Of a stretch of 64,000 nt of DNA, positions 22,283-34,548 are shown in pieces. This DNA is from Cyathus striatus (Eukaryota > Basidiomycota > Agaricomycetes > Agaricales > Nidulariaceae). The DNA is taken from assembly GCA_025738555.1 (NCBI GenBank), contig JAOVFP010000022.1, forward strand, positions 1,984,001 through 2,048,000, in the 5' to 3' direction. Made by a program: the position numbers and the translations under genes. The first letter of the stretch is position 1; the number at the start of each line of letters is the position of its first letter. The notes below the pieces were generated by a model. The model made no database searches. It saw only the letters and a program-made list of their open reading frames with translations, and was not told the DNA's origin.

Positions 22283-24912
22283 ATGGCACTAACCCCAGGC
22301 GTAATATTCATATTTCAGCAACTTCCCATCCCTGCTCTAATCTTCCTGACAACCTATCTCCTCGCACGATCGCAGCCAATCGCAGCATGGATACCATGGT
22401 TCCTCCCCGCATCGTTCCTAGCACTCTTCGTTACGCTCCTCTCCTTCCCACTTCGCATCTTGATCTATGTTCAGCTTAAAGAGTACAGGCATAGAAAGGA
22501 AGCAGAACGCATGGGGGCACGTCTAGCTCCTCGCCTTGTGGGAAAGGAAATGGGAAATAGGGACCAGATGAGGTGGTTGATGAAGTGTTGGCGGGAGGGG
22601 TACCCTGGTTCGTCTTGTTCTTTGTCTTCCTTGAATGACGAAGCTGATGTGGGTGTAGGTGATGGACTTTGGGAAATAATGAAACAGCACGGCTACGTCG
22701 TCGACACGCACGTTTTTTGGATCGATAATACCTTCACGCTTGAGCCGGAGCATCTTAAGATTATCCTTTCTACAGATGCAGAGAACTATGTCAAGGGTAT
22801 GCTTATACCCTATGGATCGTATTTATATTGCTGAACAGAGTCTTTTGGCAGGTGAACGGTTCAGATTCGCGTTCTATGATGTTTTGGGGGATGGGATATT
22901 CAATGCGGATGGTACGTCCCTCTTACTCACACTACGCGTCTATGAACTAACGCGACCTATAGGCGACATTTGGAAGTGAGTCCCCTCAACAACCCATCAC
23001 GTTCTGCGTGCCGCCAGTGCACACCCTTCTCCCCCTTCAACGCCCTCCGGCTTTCACAATAACTAACCAACCCACAGATTTCACCGTTCGATCTCCCGAC
23101 CCTTCTTCACCCACGCGCGAATCAGCAACTTCACGCTCTTCGAGCAGTCCGCAACAGACGTGATCAGGCTCATCAACGAGAGAATGGAAACCGGAGCAGC
23201 CATCGATTTTCAGGTTCGCCTTTCCTCGCTATTCATTACTACGCATGCTCACATCTTCATTGCCATGTAGGACCTAATGCAACGGTACACCCTAGAAACA
23301 GGCACGGCCTTCCTCTTCGGAAGCACAATCCACATCCTCTCCTCCCCCGCAGTAGCATCATCCCACCTCCCACTACCCTACCCAATCCCCCCCTCCCCGC
23401 TCTCGCAAAGCGCAGAACAAGCCTTCGTAACGGCGTTCCACGCTGCACAGGAGGTGATAGCAACGCGCGAGCGGAGGGGGTGGATGTGGCCCCTTAAGGA
23501 GATTTTTGAGGATACTGCAAAGGTGCATATGGATGTTGTAACGGGGTATTTGGATACTGTTTTGGAAAGGGCGGTGGAGAGGAAGAGGGTTAAGGATGAA
23601 GAGAGGGAGAGGTTGGGTGGGAAGGTTGAGGAGGAGGAGACGTTGTTGGATCATTTGCTTACTGTTACTTCTGGTTTGTTTCTCTCTTTGTTATCTTTTG
23701 AAGATAGCTGATGGGGTGTTACTATGTATTAGACCCGGTACTGATAAAAGACGAAGTGCTAAATGTTCTCATTGCAGCCCGTGACACGGTTTGTCTCCCC
23801 TCTCCCCCTTCATCCTCTTTTTTACTGAAAAAAGTATGTATGTAGATGGCAGCCACACTTACATTCTGCATCTACTTCCTCACGCAACATCCCGATGTCG
23901 CACGGAAGCTGCGCGAGGAAGTTTTGGAGAAGGTAGGAGCGGAGAAGTGTCCTACATACGAGGAAATAAAGGAGATGCGGTATTTGAGGGCTGTTCTTAA
24001 TGGTATGCGCTTCCTCTTCATTTTTCTTCGCCTCTTCCATTCCTTCTTTGCCCTTCTTCCTTTGCTTCCTCGCCCCCTTCCTTTCCTTTCGCACTCGCAC
24101 TTACGCTTTCATTCTACCAGAAACGTTGAGGCTCTTGCCACCGGTGTACGTGTTCTCATAATGATACCCGCTTCCATGATCTGAGTAATGTTACAGACCG
24201 TTCAACGTTCGCGAAGCGCGAACATCAACCACATGGCCCTCCCCCGACCCCACACAGAAGCCGATATACATCCCCGCAGGGTCCTCGTACGTTCCGATCC
24301 TACACCTATGACTTCATTCATATACTCATAATTACGAATGGTAGAGTTCCGTATAGCGTCATGATGATGCATAGGAGGAAGGATTTGTGGGGGCCTGATG
24401 GTGCGTTTCTTGCTTTCGTTGAGCTTGACTGGGAGCTGATGCTGGTGGGGGTGTAGCGGAGGAATTTGATCCAGAGAGATTTTTAGATGAAAGATTGAAG
24501 TATCTTCTTCCTAATCCGTTTATATTTCTGCCGTTTAATGGCGGGCCGAGGATATGTATCGGACAACAGGTACCCTTTCTCCTCTTCTTCTTAGTCCCAT
24601 ATTAATCCTTTCCTTTCTCTTTCACAATCCCCTAGTTGGCATACAACCAAATGTCATACCTTCTAATCCGCATCCTTCAGTCCTTCTCCTCCTTCACCCT
24701 ATGTCCCGATGCGTTCCCGCCTGACGCGCGCCCACCGAAGGAGTGGGAGGGCATGGAGGGACGGAAGGGGAAGGAAAAGTTTAGGCCGCTTTTCGTGTTG
24801 ACTATGTCTAGTAAGGTAAGTTTTGTACATTTTGGCAGGTTGTAGAAGTTGCTAATTCTGGGTTTAGGGAGGGATGTGGGTTAAAGCTCAGGCGGCGGAT
24901 GTTGTGCAGTGA
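22283..24912 (+). CDS. Cytochrome P450, CYP63-like
   Basis: Fourteen exons can be joined with GT…AG introns of about 50-120 bp: 22283-22607, 22659-22796, 22852-22911, 22963-22975, 23078-23213, 23271-23673, 23733-23788, 23846-24002, 24121-24145, 24197-24286, 24345-24400, 24457-24569, 24636-24815 and 24868-24912. They total 1797 nt (598 residues) in one frame. The N-terminus has two membrane helices. The I-helix reads AARDTMAATL (oxygen activation), the K-helix ExxR is ETLR, the PERF motif is DPERF, and the haem loop is [15 protein letters not shown] with the axial Cys. The ARDT I-helix, membrane N-terminus and length fit the CYP63 family of basidiomycetes, whose members oxidise alkanes, fatty acids and xenobiotics; the substrate here is unknown. 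One exon is only 13 nt (DIWK). The gene is intact. The start is the first ATG after a TATA box. Confidence 0.93.
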
Positions 24913-25052
24913 TAACTAGTGTCTTATGCCCCTTTCGCTGATGAGGATGGCTAAGAAAGAATTTTTACGAATATGCTGTTATTGATGTACAATGATAATG
25001 TACACGGATGATCCTAAAATATAACTAATATTTACATTGAAAACATACGATG

Positions 25053-26044
25053 TTACACCTTCACATTCTGAAAGACCTCTGAGAATATACCATAGTTCCC
25101 TGGCCCGTTTCGTGGTACGGAGTATACTGCTAACACGACTTTGCGGAACCAGCCTTTGAACTCTGGGTCGAGGAGTATGGATTTCATTTCGTTCGCTACC
25201 AGGAGGGGTGGGCACCAATATGCGCCGCATCCCATAGCACCTGCAATCACCCATTAGCCTTCACGTATTCAGAAGCATCGCATAACATACCAAGAACATA
25301 CTCCTGCCCATTCCGCGCAGCCATCCGATACACCAACCTAATCTTCCCCCTCAAATCCTCCAAATCCGACGCCTTAGCAAAACTCTTCTCGTCAGGCGTA
25401 AGATCAGGCCCACGGGGCGCAGCAACAGTGATAACAGACACAACGCGCTGCTCTTCTTTGGGGAGATCAACACATCCATGGTCAAGATCGTCTTTAAAGA
25501 TTACGACTCCCGGGGAGAATACACCTGCTACTGAACCCGGGCCCAGGTTTGGCCAGGGGTAGTAGGATTCTTTCAGTGTTGGGTAGAGTGTTGATGAGTA
25601 GCATAGTGCTTCTTCCTAAAGAATACGTATATCAACGATGGGTATAAGGAATGCATTTAGAGCACGCACCTGTGTCATAGATAAACTGGAAATCCACCCA
25701 CCACCAGGAATCTCATCGCTCGCAAGGTTCAAGACCGCAGTTTTCCCTGTAGCATTCGGATCCTCTCGTATGATATTGCGCGCAGCAGTGAACGCGTCCG
25801 AGTTTACAACCGTCACCTCGGATGGCTCCCAGTCGGGATTAGGACACGATGCAGCATCCAAAGCGGGGAGCTGATCCGAGATGAAAGTCGAATCTAGCGA
25901 CGCACCATTCGAGGAGTGGGCTTGGACGATCTGAGCTGCCCGGGCGAGGGTGTCGGTTGCTATCTTTCGACGAGCCCCAAAGTTGGGTTTGGATACGGGT
26001 GCTGCTGTTGTGGTTGACATCAGAGATCGGAGGTAATTCAGCAT
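25053..26044 (-). CDS. Microbial-type poly(ADP-ribose) glycohydrolase (TIGR02452 / DUF2263 family)
   Basis: Three exons (26044-25670, 25615-25291, 25240-25053) give 295 codons in one frame. The PARG signature GGG-x8-QEE is complete: 'IPGGGWISSLSMTQ' at the end of exon 1 and 'EEALCYSS' at the start of exon 2; the second Glu is the expected catalytic residue. Exon 2/3 gives the macrodomain end 'YVLGAMGCGAYWCPP' and 'VLAVYSVP…NYGIF'. The family removes ADP-ribose polymers from proteins (hydrolysis of the ribose-ribose bond) in cytosol or nucleus. The first methionine (MLNYLRSL) was chosen; MSTTTAAP at 26020 is equally possible. A TATA box lies about 45 bp upstream. It is tail-to-tail with the P450 and separated from it by 140 bp. 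Confidence 0.9.
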
Positions 26045-26088
26045 AGAATTTGGCGGTTGTGATATGCTGTTAAATTGAACGAGTGAGG

Positions 26089-26097
26089 TATATATAG
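26089..26097 (-). promoter_or_regulatory. TATA box of the glycohydrolase gene
   Basis: On the minus strand the sequence reads CTATATATA, 45 bp upstream of the ATG at 26044. Confidence 0.45.
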
Positions 26098-26495
26098 AAT
26101 TTTGGGAGTCATCGTGGTTTGTCCAGAGGCGAGGATGTGGCATAGCCACCCACCCACGTCTACTTACCAACGTCTATGCACGTATTTGGCACGTAACTTT
26201 CGGCTAACGTCCGTCAGCTTGAAGGTGGAAATCAAAATGAATAATGTAGTGCACAACGTCAAACGTTTAAGTTACAACAGCAGGGTATAGGAAAGTGCCC
26301 AAAGATAAGAGAAAAGAGAAACAAGAGATCCAACGAAAAAGAAATGAAGCCCAAGAGAGAAGATGCTAACGAAGTAGCTTTTCAAGCCATGGAATCGCCG
26401 GATGAGGCGGATTTGAAATGCAAAGCTCTGTCTGCTTTTCGAAGGCTGTTAGAACAATAGTTAGCAATCAGCATCGATTACCGATGGATGATGGC

Positions 26496-27778
26496 TCACA
26501 GTCTGTGAATGAGGCTGCTTTTATCTTCAGCCTCGCAATTCAAAAACAAATCATAAACCACAGTAGATACTTGTGCAGCAAGGATGGGAGCAAGGATCGG
26601 CGTCCATATCCAGTAGTGGCTGGAATGTACGATTAAATTGTGCTCAAAGTCACGATATTGCCTTGACTTACCGATTCGCAGTAAATACTTGGCTACCGTA
26701 ACCAACCATAGCTGTCAGGATCCGAGGACCTAAGTCACGCGCCGGATTGAGTGCAAATCCTGCAGTACATGATAGTCAATACAATGAAAGTAGGCTTCAA
26801 CGATCCACTCGCCTGTCTGCATGCCTAGTGCGGTAGCAATCCCAAGAACCAACATCCATATGCCAACTGGAAGAAGGCAACTCGGAATCGGGTTCCTCTT
26901 AGGATCGGAGAGCGCCAGGGCACCGAGGACGAGCATGCTAGTTCCAATGAATTCAGCGAAGAAGCTGGAAGCAGGCGTCATGTAGTGCAACTATCCACGA
27001 TGTTAGAGCCAGTTCGGAGAAGATAACAACGGCGGCATACGGGGAAAGTACCGAAGAGACCAGCGGTCTTCAACGTGCGAGCTCCGCCTTCAAATGCGTC
27101 GATTGCATGCACGTAATTGCCGTAGGTGATTGCTGCTCCAACTAATCCACCCAATAGCTGGCAAAGAATATAACCGGGCACCTTTCGCCAGGGGAAAGAA
27201 CGCCAGGTGGCTTGAGCTAATGTAACCTGAAAGAGCTATTAGAAACATTCACTAATGAGCCAACCAGAATCTGAACTCACAGCAGGATTAACGTGACCAC
27301 CAGATACCCAAACACCGATGGCGACAGCTATATCAATAGATATCAGCATTGAATCGAAGCGATCATTGGCGTGACTGTAATCTACCTGTAGCCCAACCCA
27401 TGCTCAATGATGCCCAATCCTAGAGGTAAAGATGTGAGATAAAAACCCAGAAGAATAAAGGGTATTTACTTACACCGGCAGGACTCGCAACGACATTAGT
27501 AGATCCACTCAGCACGACCTGACAGTTCGCGCCTGTACCAAAGATCACCAAGATCATGGTGCCGAAGAATTCCCCAGCAAACTCCACGAAATCTGATCTG
27601 TTGTCCGATGTTAGCAGAGAATAGATGCGCGTGCAATAGAAATTTACCTATACTTCAGTAGCATGCTATGATCACTAGAAGTTTTGACACTAGTAGGCAG
27701 TGATGCAATGCCGATTTTTGTGAGGTCGTCGCAGGAGTACTCTGTCGCAGGAGTCTCCGGGCCTTGGTAGTTTGCCAT
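26496..27778 (-). CDS. Aquaglyceroporin (MIP family), copy 1
   Basis: Eight exons read as a complete major intrinsic protein. The N-terminus is [20 protein letters not shown]; helix 1 is '[20 protein letters not shown]'. The first pore motif, '[13 protein letters not shown]', is split by an intron after NPA. '[19 protein letters not shown]' follows, then '[20 protein letters not shown]' and the second motif '[19 protein letters not shown]', and it ends '[13 protein letters not shown]…IHRL'. NPA-x-x-D in the second motif (NPARD) is the glycerol-facilitator type, so glycerol and water transport across a membrane is expected. The intron at 26760-26812, just before the second motif, begins with GC rather than GT. 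All intron positions match those of the copy at 34549-35891. The downstream neighbour is the glycohydrolase (divergent); upstream is an A-T-TE synthetase on the same strand. Confidence 0.92.
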
Positions 27779-29304
27779 AGTTCGATAATCAAAGTGTAGA
27801 TACTAGAATGTATGAGCAAAAGGAGACGCCTGCGAGCAGACAAAGTGTAGCAGGATGTGAGCAATGGGAATCGCAGAGAATGAAAAAATTTAAACATCAC
27901 TTTTTATAGCGAAATGAACACTGAGCCGTCCATACAATATCTACCGGCATTCACAATGTTCCCTTCATTGTACTCCGCGTAACTTTTAGAGCACGCGGAA
28001 AAGAGCGATCCGAAACAAGACATTGCGCCCAGGAATAGCTTAACATGGTAAAATGACACCGTACGGCGGAGGAAGTGTTACAACATAGCTCGCTTTGGCA
28101 GCTCATTTAGAATGACAATAGGTTCACATCGACTTCCCAAAGCGAAAAATAAGGGTTTGACATCAGACAAGGACAATAGCAAGGTGGAAGAGAGTTGAGA
28201 GCCGGTCGAGAATGTAAAGAGCGGGCGACATTAGGCGACATTGTTACAGAGGTATGTACGAGGATGGAAGTTGTTGACCAGAAACGCCGCGAAGAATGAT
28301 CCATTCAGCAACTCATTGACGTGTTATGAGTACTGAAATTTTTCCCCCGCGAGCTTTCATTGGCTGAGGTGGCAAGAAGGCGGCGGAAATGATGATAGTC
28401 GAGCGGTTGAAGCAGTTGTGAAGGGTTTCTAGCTGGCCTTGCACTGGAAATTTATGAGTACGTGAATTGATGGTTTAATATAAAACTGACCACGAGGACA
28501 AAATATTTCAGGTCTATCAAGTTTTAACTGATGTAGATTGACTCCTTGAAGTAAGCGTACCTGTTTGGCATTTATCGCTAGAGAAAATTACGCAAAAACA
28601 TATCGAGTAAGCAGGCGTGAATAGTGTAGAAGCCATCTGGTCTTTCCGCCGCGTCATCTGTTCGTCGAAGCTGTTCGACAAGCGTACGTTGACTCAAGTC
28701 GGGATGGTTGATGCATTTGATTTAAGGTTGATGAAGCTGATGCCAAACAGCCGCTGCGAAACGTAATCGGATCCAAATCGGATCACTCGCAGGTTACTAA
28801 CACTCTATGCATACCAAGCAATTCGACCATGCACGAAAATCAGTGCATTTTGCCATACTTGCAAGAGCTTGACTGCTGTCTTACACTTACAGAATCGATT
28901 CCGATCGAGGTAGAGCTCATATTTTTTGGCAAACGATGAGTACGTATTACCGCACGTTCGAGTGCTTGTTTACATCAAATTTCATTGCGTGTCTTGACGC
29001 CATAGTGCACTGTAATAAAACGGATGCTGCATGTGGACTAGCGCTATAATTATTCGTGAACTTATAAATCAAGATTTAAAAGATCAACGAGTGTCCGTCA
29101 CTTTCCGCATAGAATCCATTACATATATGATATATATCTCCCTCGCTATGATGATGCGGGACGATCTCACGTATCTAAGAGTTACTTACCATTCATGGTG
29201 CGGTCACTGCGATAACGATACTATTAGTACTAATCTCGAACATCCAATAGCATTTGGTGACAACATTAACTTATAATACAGGCAAGGAATATATGTCCTA
29301 CTAG
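27779..29304. other. Intergenic, no gene recognised
   Basis: This is the promoter side of aquaglyceroporin 1 and the 3' side of the synthetase. Short frames only (under 85 codons), with no motif. No inverted or direct repeat with clear ends was seen. Confidence 0.55.
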
Positions 29305-32300
29305 CTAAATAAAGCCCTTTTTCAGGTCTTCTACGACGGTTTCACTGGATACAATATCGTAGTGATCACCAGGAACAACAACTACCCGCCCATTAGGATA
29401 GGCTTCCTTTGCACCCAGACCCGAAACCAACTCCACATCAGGTGCTTCATAACTGGAACAAGTTCCTTCGGTGGCTAAATATACTACGGGTTCGGTCTTC
29501 GTAGACTTCAGCCATGAGATGTAGACATCCCGAGACCATTCTCCATTCAAACGGAACTCTTCTCCAAATAGAAACTTGATACAAATTGAAATTGTGTTCA
29601 TTATTCTTTTTATCGTATCATCCATGGTCTGGGTAATTAGTTCATTGTGAAGCATAGCTTGAATTCCATCCGCAAGCCACGCGAGAGCAGCATCTGCTTT
29701 GGCTGCGCGTTTCCTCGCGTTTAATAGAATCCCCATAAGATTATGACGTAGATAGTTGTCAAGGTCCGTTGCGGACGTGTTTGGATTAAATGGATCGCTG
29801 ACTCCTTGAAGATAGGCACTCGGGAAATGATCTAGAAAAGCAATTTGTAGGACTTCATCTCCAGATTCTTCGAGCAGCCTGACGAGATATAGCAGGATTA
29901 CAGAAGATCCACTGAAGGAAGCAAAGCGATATGGTCCCGCAGGGCGCTCTCTCTGTTAAATATACTATAATTTGGTTTTCGGTGTCACATATGGCACAAA
30001 CATAAACAGCTCACCTTGATCTGGTGATAATAAAATAAAGCAAGATGATGGACTGATTCAAACTTTGTAGGGGACTCTTGCGTTATGTCTAGTGACCACA
30101 CGGCGGACTTGTACATTTCTTGAAATTTCATGAAGACGTTTGAAGATCCACTGACAGCTGATTGCCTTTGAGCTACATGGTCATGCTTACATAGTATGAC
30201 GATCATCTTACCCGGTAGAAGTATTAGAGGTATTTCGCCATTTCCGTTCTTGAACTTCACCATCCCCGAAGTTTTGGTAGTCCACAGATCAAGCTCATTT
30301 GTGCTAGTCATGTCCCGGGTTAAAATCCCCGTAAGTTCTTTCGGTTCAAGCCAGATAGGTAAGTGAGATATAAATGAACTGAGCGAGTGGATCGTTGGAT
30401 GCGTAAATACAAGGTCTAGTGGAAGGATAGGATTTGTTTCTGAGGCTTTCAGGAACGGTTTTGTACGTGTAATCATACGTAGAATGTTGGTTCTTATCGA
30501 AGCTGCGCATAAACTAGTATCATGATTGTGAATAAATCGACAATACTCAATTCTTTTGTACATTTCCACATACCTATCTGCACCACAAGAAAAGATACTA
30601 TCGTCATCTCTAATGGTTCTTGACATTGTTAATGAGACCACAGAACGAATGAAATCCTTGATCGTATTTAAATCAGAACCATCACCGATAGACATATCAT
30701 AATCATCGGTGATTATTTCTACGTCTGTACCATTGTATAATGTCTCAATTTCTTCCTTATATTCTCTAATAATGGCATGTCGTTTTGGGTATCCCTTGTC
30801 GGTGCAATCAAATGGCCTATTCGAACCAGCTATGATAATCATCTAATCGCATATAATTGTTAGAATATGATATATTAAGACGCGGCACCTAACCAACCTC
30901 TTTGAAAATGCGCGAATGTGCAGGAGCTTTCGTGTTAGCTTGTTGTACAACATCCCTGGACAATGCAGTTAGGTAATATGCCTGTGCTGTTATGATTTTC
31001 TTACCATATTATATCACGATACTCTTTAACTTTCTTAACATCAGCAGTATCGAAGGTGTAGCCTTCAGCAGGCAGTATAATCACACCGGCCTGCAGCTGC
31101 TCTCTCCCGAACATGACAGCAGCAGCAATTTTATCGTCTTGTTGAAGACACTCCTCTATAGGACGTAATAGAGCACCAGTTTGCATTATAATAGAAATGA
31201 ATATGAGAGAAATACTAACCGATAGGAATGGGGTTAGTCTAAGACCATAAGATTAATATGTAAGCACACAGGAGACCACAACTAGCATACCTTCTCCTGC
31301 AAGATTTCGAAGTCAGATTATGATCATCGTACACAACAAAAGGTACTCACTCCAGTGCTATGAACAATTAGTGTATCTATTGCATTCATTTATATGTAAC
31401 ACAACCAATAAAAAGCAGATACACATTGAGTACATACCTTCTCGGCCAATTACCTTCCACAATGTTGGGTCAGTGGGATGGCGTACAACAATATCAGCAG
31501 TATCAAAGGCAGGCACTCCATCCACCATTGCATTACTAACAGTAAGCTTCTTGAGCTCATTTTCCTAGTGGTCGATTAAGACGAAATAAAATATAAGATG
31601 GCGGTTCTTGCCTTGACTACAAGTTTGTATAAACCGTCCTCTACCGGAAGAAAGGCTAAGTCAATCCCGGGATGTGTCTGTGTGGTGTGTGAAGTTGAAT
31701 AGAATTACACAGACAAGTATTGCAACTTTGTACCTTCATCCAATCCCATCCCAATGATTGAAGACCGGCTGTACAATTGTAAGGATTATTTACGTTCATA
31801 CTTGTACCTCGAAAACTTACATCGAAAAAATACTGCCACAGGGCCAGTTTCAGTTCTATGGTTAATACAATAAAATGGCAACATTATAGAAAGACTAAAG
31901 TAATACTTACGTTCCATACATAGGAGAGAGCGGAACTCCTTCACGAAATAGAGTCTCGCCCACCTCGAATGCCATGGGCCCCCCACCAAACACCTAATAT
32001 AGTAGAAGAAAAAGAATATGATAAAATAAAAAATAACACATACTATAGATTTGAAATTTTTCAAAGCTTTTATGTGCTCAGGATTCTTGCTCCATGCCTA
32101 CGAACCACTTTCTCAATGTCAGATTTGATATGACAACGGGGTATATACCTCCAGAAAGGAAGGGAACGTAAACATCATATTTGAGTTCGATGAAACAGCA
32201 GCATCCAACAACACTTCAGGGGATGGTAAAATCAAGTCTTGTATCGGAGGAAACACCGAGGCAACACTTCCAGCTAAAATCTACACTGAATGTCAGATCT

Positions 32301-33263
32301 GATCATCACAATAATCACCATTCTCAATTACACAAGCAAGCATTTGGCAGTGTGACATAACATCTAGAATGGATTAATTTTGTGTTTACCGAGAAATAGC
32401 AACGAAGACTCACGATAGAAGGGAAGTCCATGTATAGAAACGACATCACTACTGGTATCAGGATTCGAGTCACGATAGGCTGCAGACATTTAAGGTTAGA
32501 TGTATCTGCTCCCATTTGATAAACGGGCGCAATACGCACCCAATACAATTCCCCACTTGAATATAATTTCATGAGTAACGTAAATACACTTTGGATGGCC
32601 TGAAGATCCCGAGGAATGGTATATAATACAAAAACTTCTGTTTTCTACATTATGTGGAAAATTCAGAGAGGATTTACCATCTTTCGGTTCAAGAAGTGAG
32701 GACAAGGTTGGCACGTTGAAAATTAGAAAATTAGCATCTTCAAAAATTCGAAGGGAAGCGTTAAAGAGATCCTGTGTGCCCTGATCCTCACTTATGAAGA
32801 TAGCTTGACAATTTGTCGCGGACAGAAGGTGAGCAACACTATCTGCCGAGTTCCGCGGTGAAACTGGAAATGGCACACAGCCAGCTAGCATGATGCCAAA
32901 AATCAAGCAGAAGTATGTGATAGAATCTGTAATACATATGAAGTCAACTGCATATTTGAAGAATGGGAATTACGCACCTATGTTCGCGAGGATTCCTATA
33001 ATATAGGGCTTTGACGACTTTGGAGGTATATCACAACGATCCTGGACAAATTGCGCGACCGACTGCAGAGCATTGGCAATCTGGCTCCAAGTAACGTGAT
33101 CCACCCTCCTATTGGCATCAGCATACTGAAACAAAGGATGCTTTGGATTGTGTATAATGTTGTGGCTAATTATATCCACTATATTTCCACCGTGTAATGG
33201 TGGCGGGATGAATGAGTGAGAAGGGTTATCGTGATCAAGTGCTGCTGATGCTTTTACCATCAT
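29305..33263 (-). CDS. NRPS-like A-T-TE synthetase, copy 1
   Basis: A multi-exon gene of about 1000 residues. Adenylation domain: N-part 'HPLFQYADANRRVDHVTW', core A3 'IIYHSSGSSGHPKCIYVTHE' (normally TSGST), A5 'SPMYGT' + 'TETGP', 'WKVIGRE' + 'DTLIVHSTGEKTNPIPIEE', and a C-terminal lysine region 'YTDKGYPKRH'-like (here 'FDCTDKGYPKRHAI'). Thiolation domain: 'DDSIFSCGAD' + 'SLCAAS', with the phosphopantetheine Ser codon split by an intron near 30540-30600. Thioesterase: 'PYRFASFSGSSVILLYLV' (nucleophile Ser) and 'VVVVPGDHYDIV' (His). Such enzymes activate a carboxylic acid with ATP, load it on the T domain and release or condense it with the TE, as in atromentin synthetases; this subfamily is uncharacterised and its substrate unknown. 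The intron at 31565-31611 begins with GC. The A3 changes may lower activity. The start is the methionine just before 'KASAALDHDNPSHSF'. Confidence 0.87.
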
Positions 33264-34548
33264 AAAGTGAAGCGAAGAATTCCTAGCAAATTCCCAAACG
33301 CAGTTCGATGATTTATAAGTTGAGGGCTTGCAGCTATTACGTAATATTGCTATGTTTTGAGTAGTGTCCAGCTGACTTTGATACAGATAAGTAGACTAGA
33401 CCGGTCACCGGTCACACAGGTACTATTTCTATGAATAGAAGTAAGCTCAATCGGGTGTTTATTCCATCCCAGTAACTCTCACATGCGTGGGTGTAGAAAA
33501 TGAAACCCCTTTAGAATATCTAAAACATATATAGACAATACTAATACGAGTAGGTAAATCTGAGTTAAGTATATTACGTGTCAAATGTAAGTAACTAATT
33601 AGATAAGTTAAAATGTCTCACCTCTGTGCGTATGCAGTGACTGAGGCGAAAACATCTAATGTCATATATATTGTTCACGATGGACACTAATCATAAATCA
33701 ATAGGTAAGGGAAATTTGGGAAAAGAGAAAAAACGAGAGATGAAGTGAAACAGATATTAGGTGGGTGGGATTCAGAGAGAATGAGGCTACGGTAGATGGG
33801 AGACGGTGTCAGATTTCAAGCGCCATTCAACAATGTCTACATGAGGGTCGAAATATGACCATGATATGCACTATACATTAAGAGTTGGGAGGGTAATAAT
33901 AGGGGCTGAAGCGTTTCGTACGAACGGAAGTAATGCCAAACTCGATTCAATGTTGTCACACGTCCAGTTTTCGAAGTGAAAGTTCCACATTGAGTACTGA
34001 GTATTCATATCCCTCGTATTGTTCTAGCGAACATTGATGAGCATTAACCTGTTGCTGGTGCGATATGTACTATTTTCCATCCACCACGCGTTGAGGAGGG
34101 GGCAACAGATACCCGCACGGCAATGCAAACACTCTGAGCTGCTGAAACATTTAACAGGGACTAGGGAAAGACGTTAACCATTCCGTATCCAGTACTTATA
34201 CAGGTACACCGCCGAACAAAATAAGATGGATCAACAAGATAAAACAATATGAATAGCGTAAACAATGATGAAAAGGCTACTCCTGAGGCTGCGCTCCAAC
34301 TTGGGATTTCGGATTCCCATGAATAATAGTCTGTAGAAAAGCATTGTAAAAACCAAAATGAATAGATGTTGCGACGTGACTGCAACATGAATAGTAGTTC
34401 AAATTTTAAACGGTCATGACTGTAGGCTCGTTGGCTCCCTTGCGATCAGACGTGTCATTCGATGGTTGAGTTTTCGTATGATCATTGTTTAATTTTAACC
34501 TGATGCAAGAACGAAAATCAGTAACCGTACGACCCGTAGAGGGCACTC
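33264..34548. other. Intergenic, no gene recognised
   Basis: This is the upstream region of synthetase 1 and the 3' side of aquaglyceroporin 2. AT-rich, short frames only. No repeats with definable ends. Confidence 0.55.
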
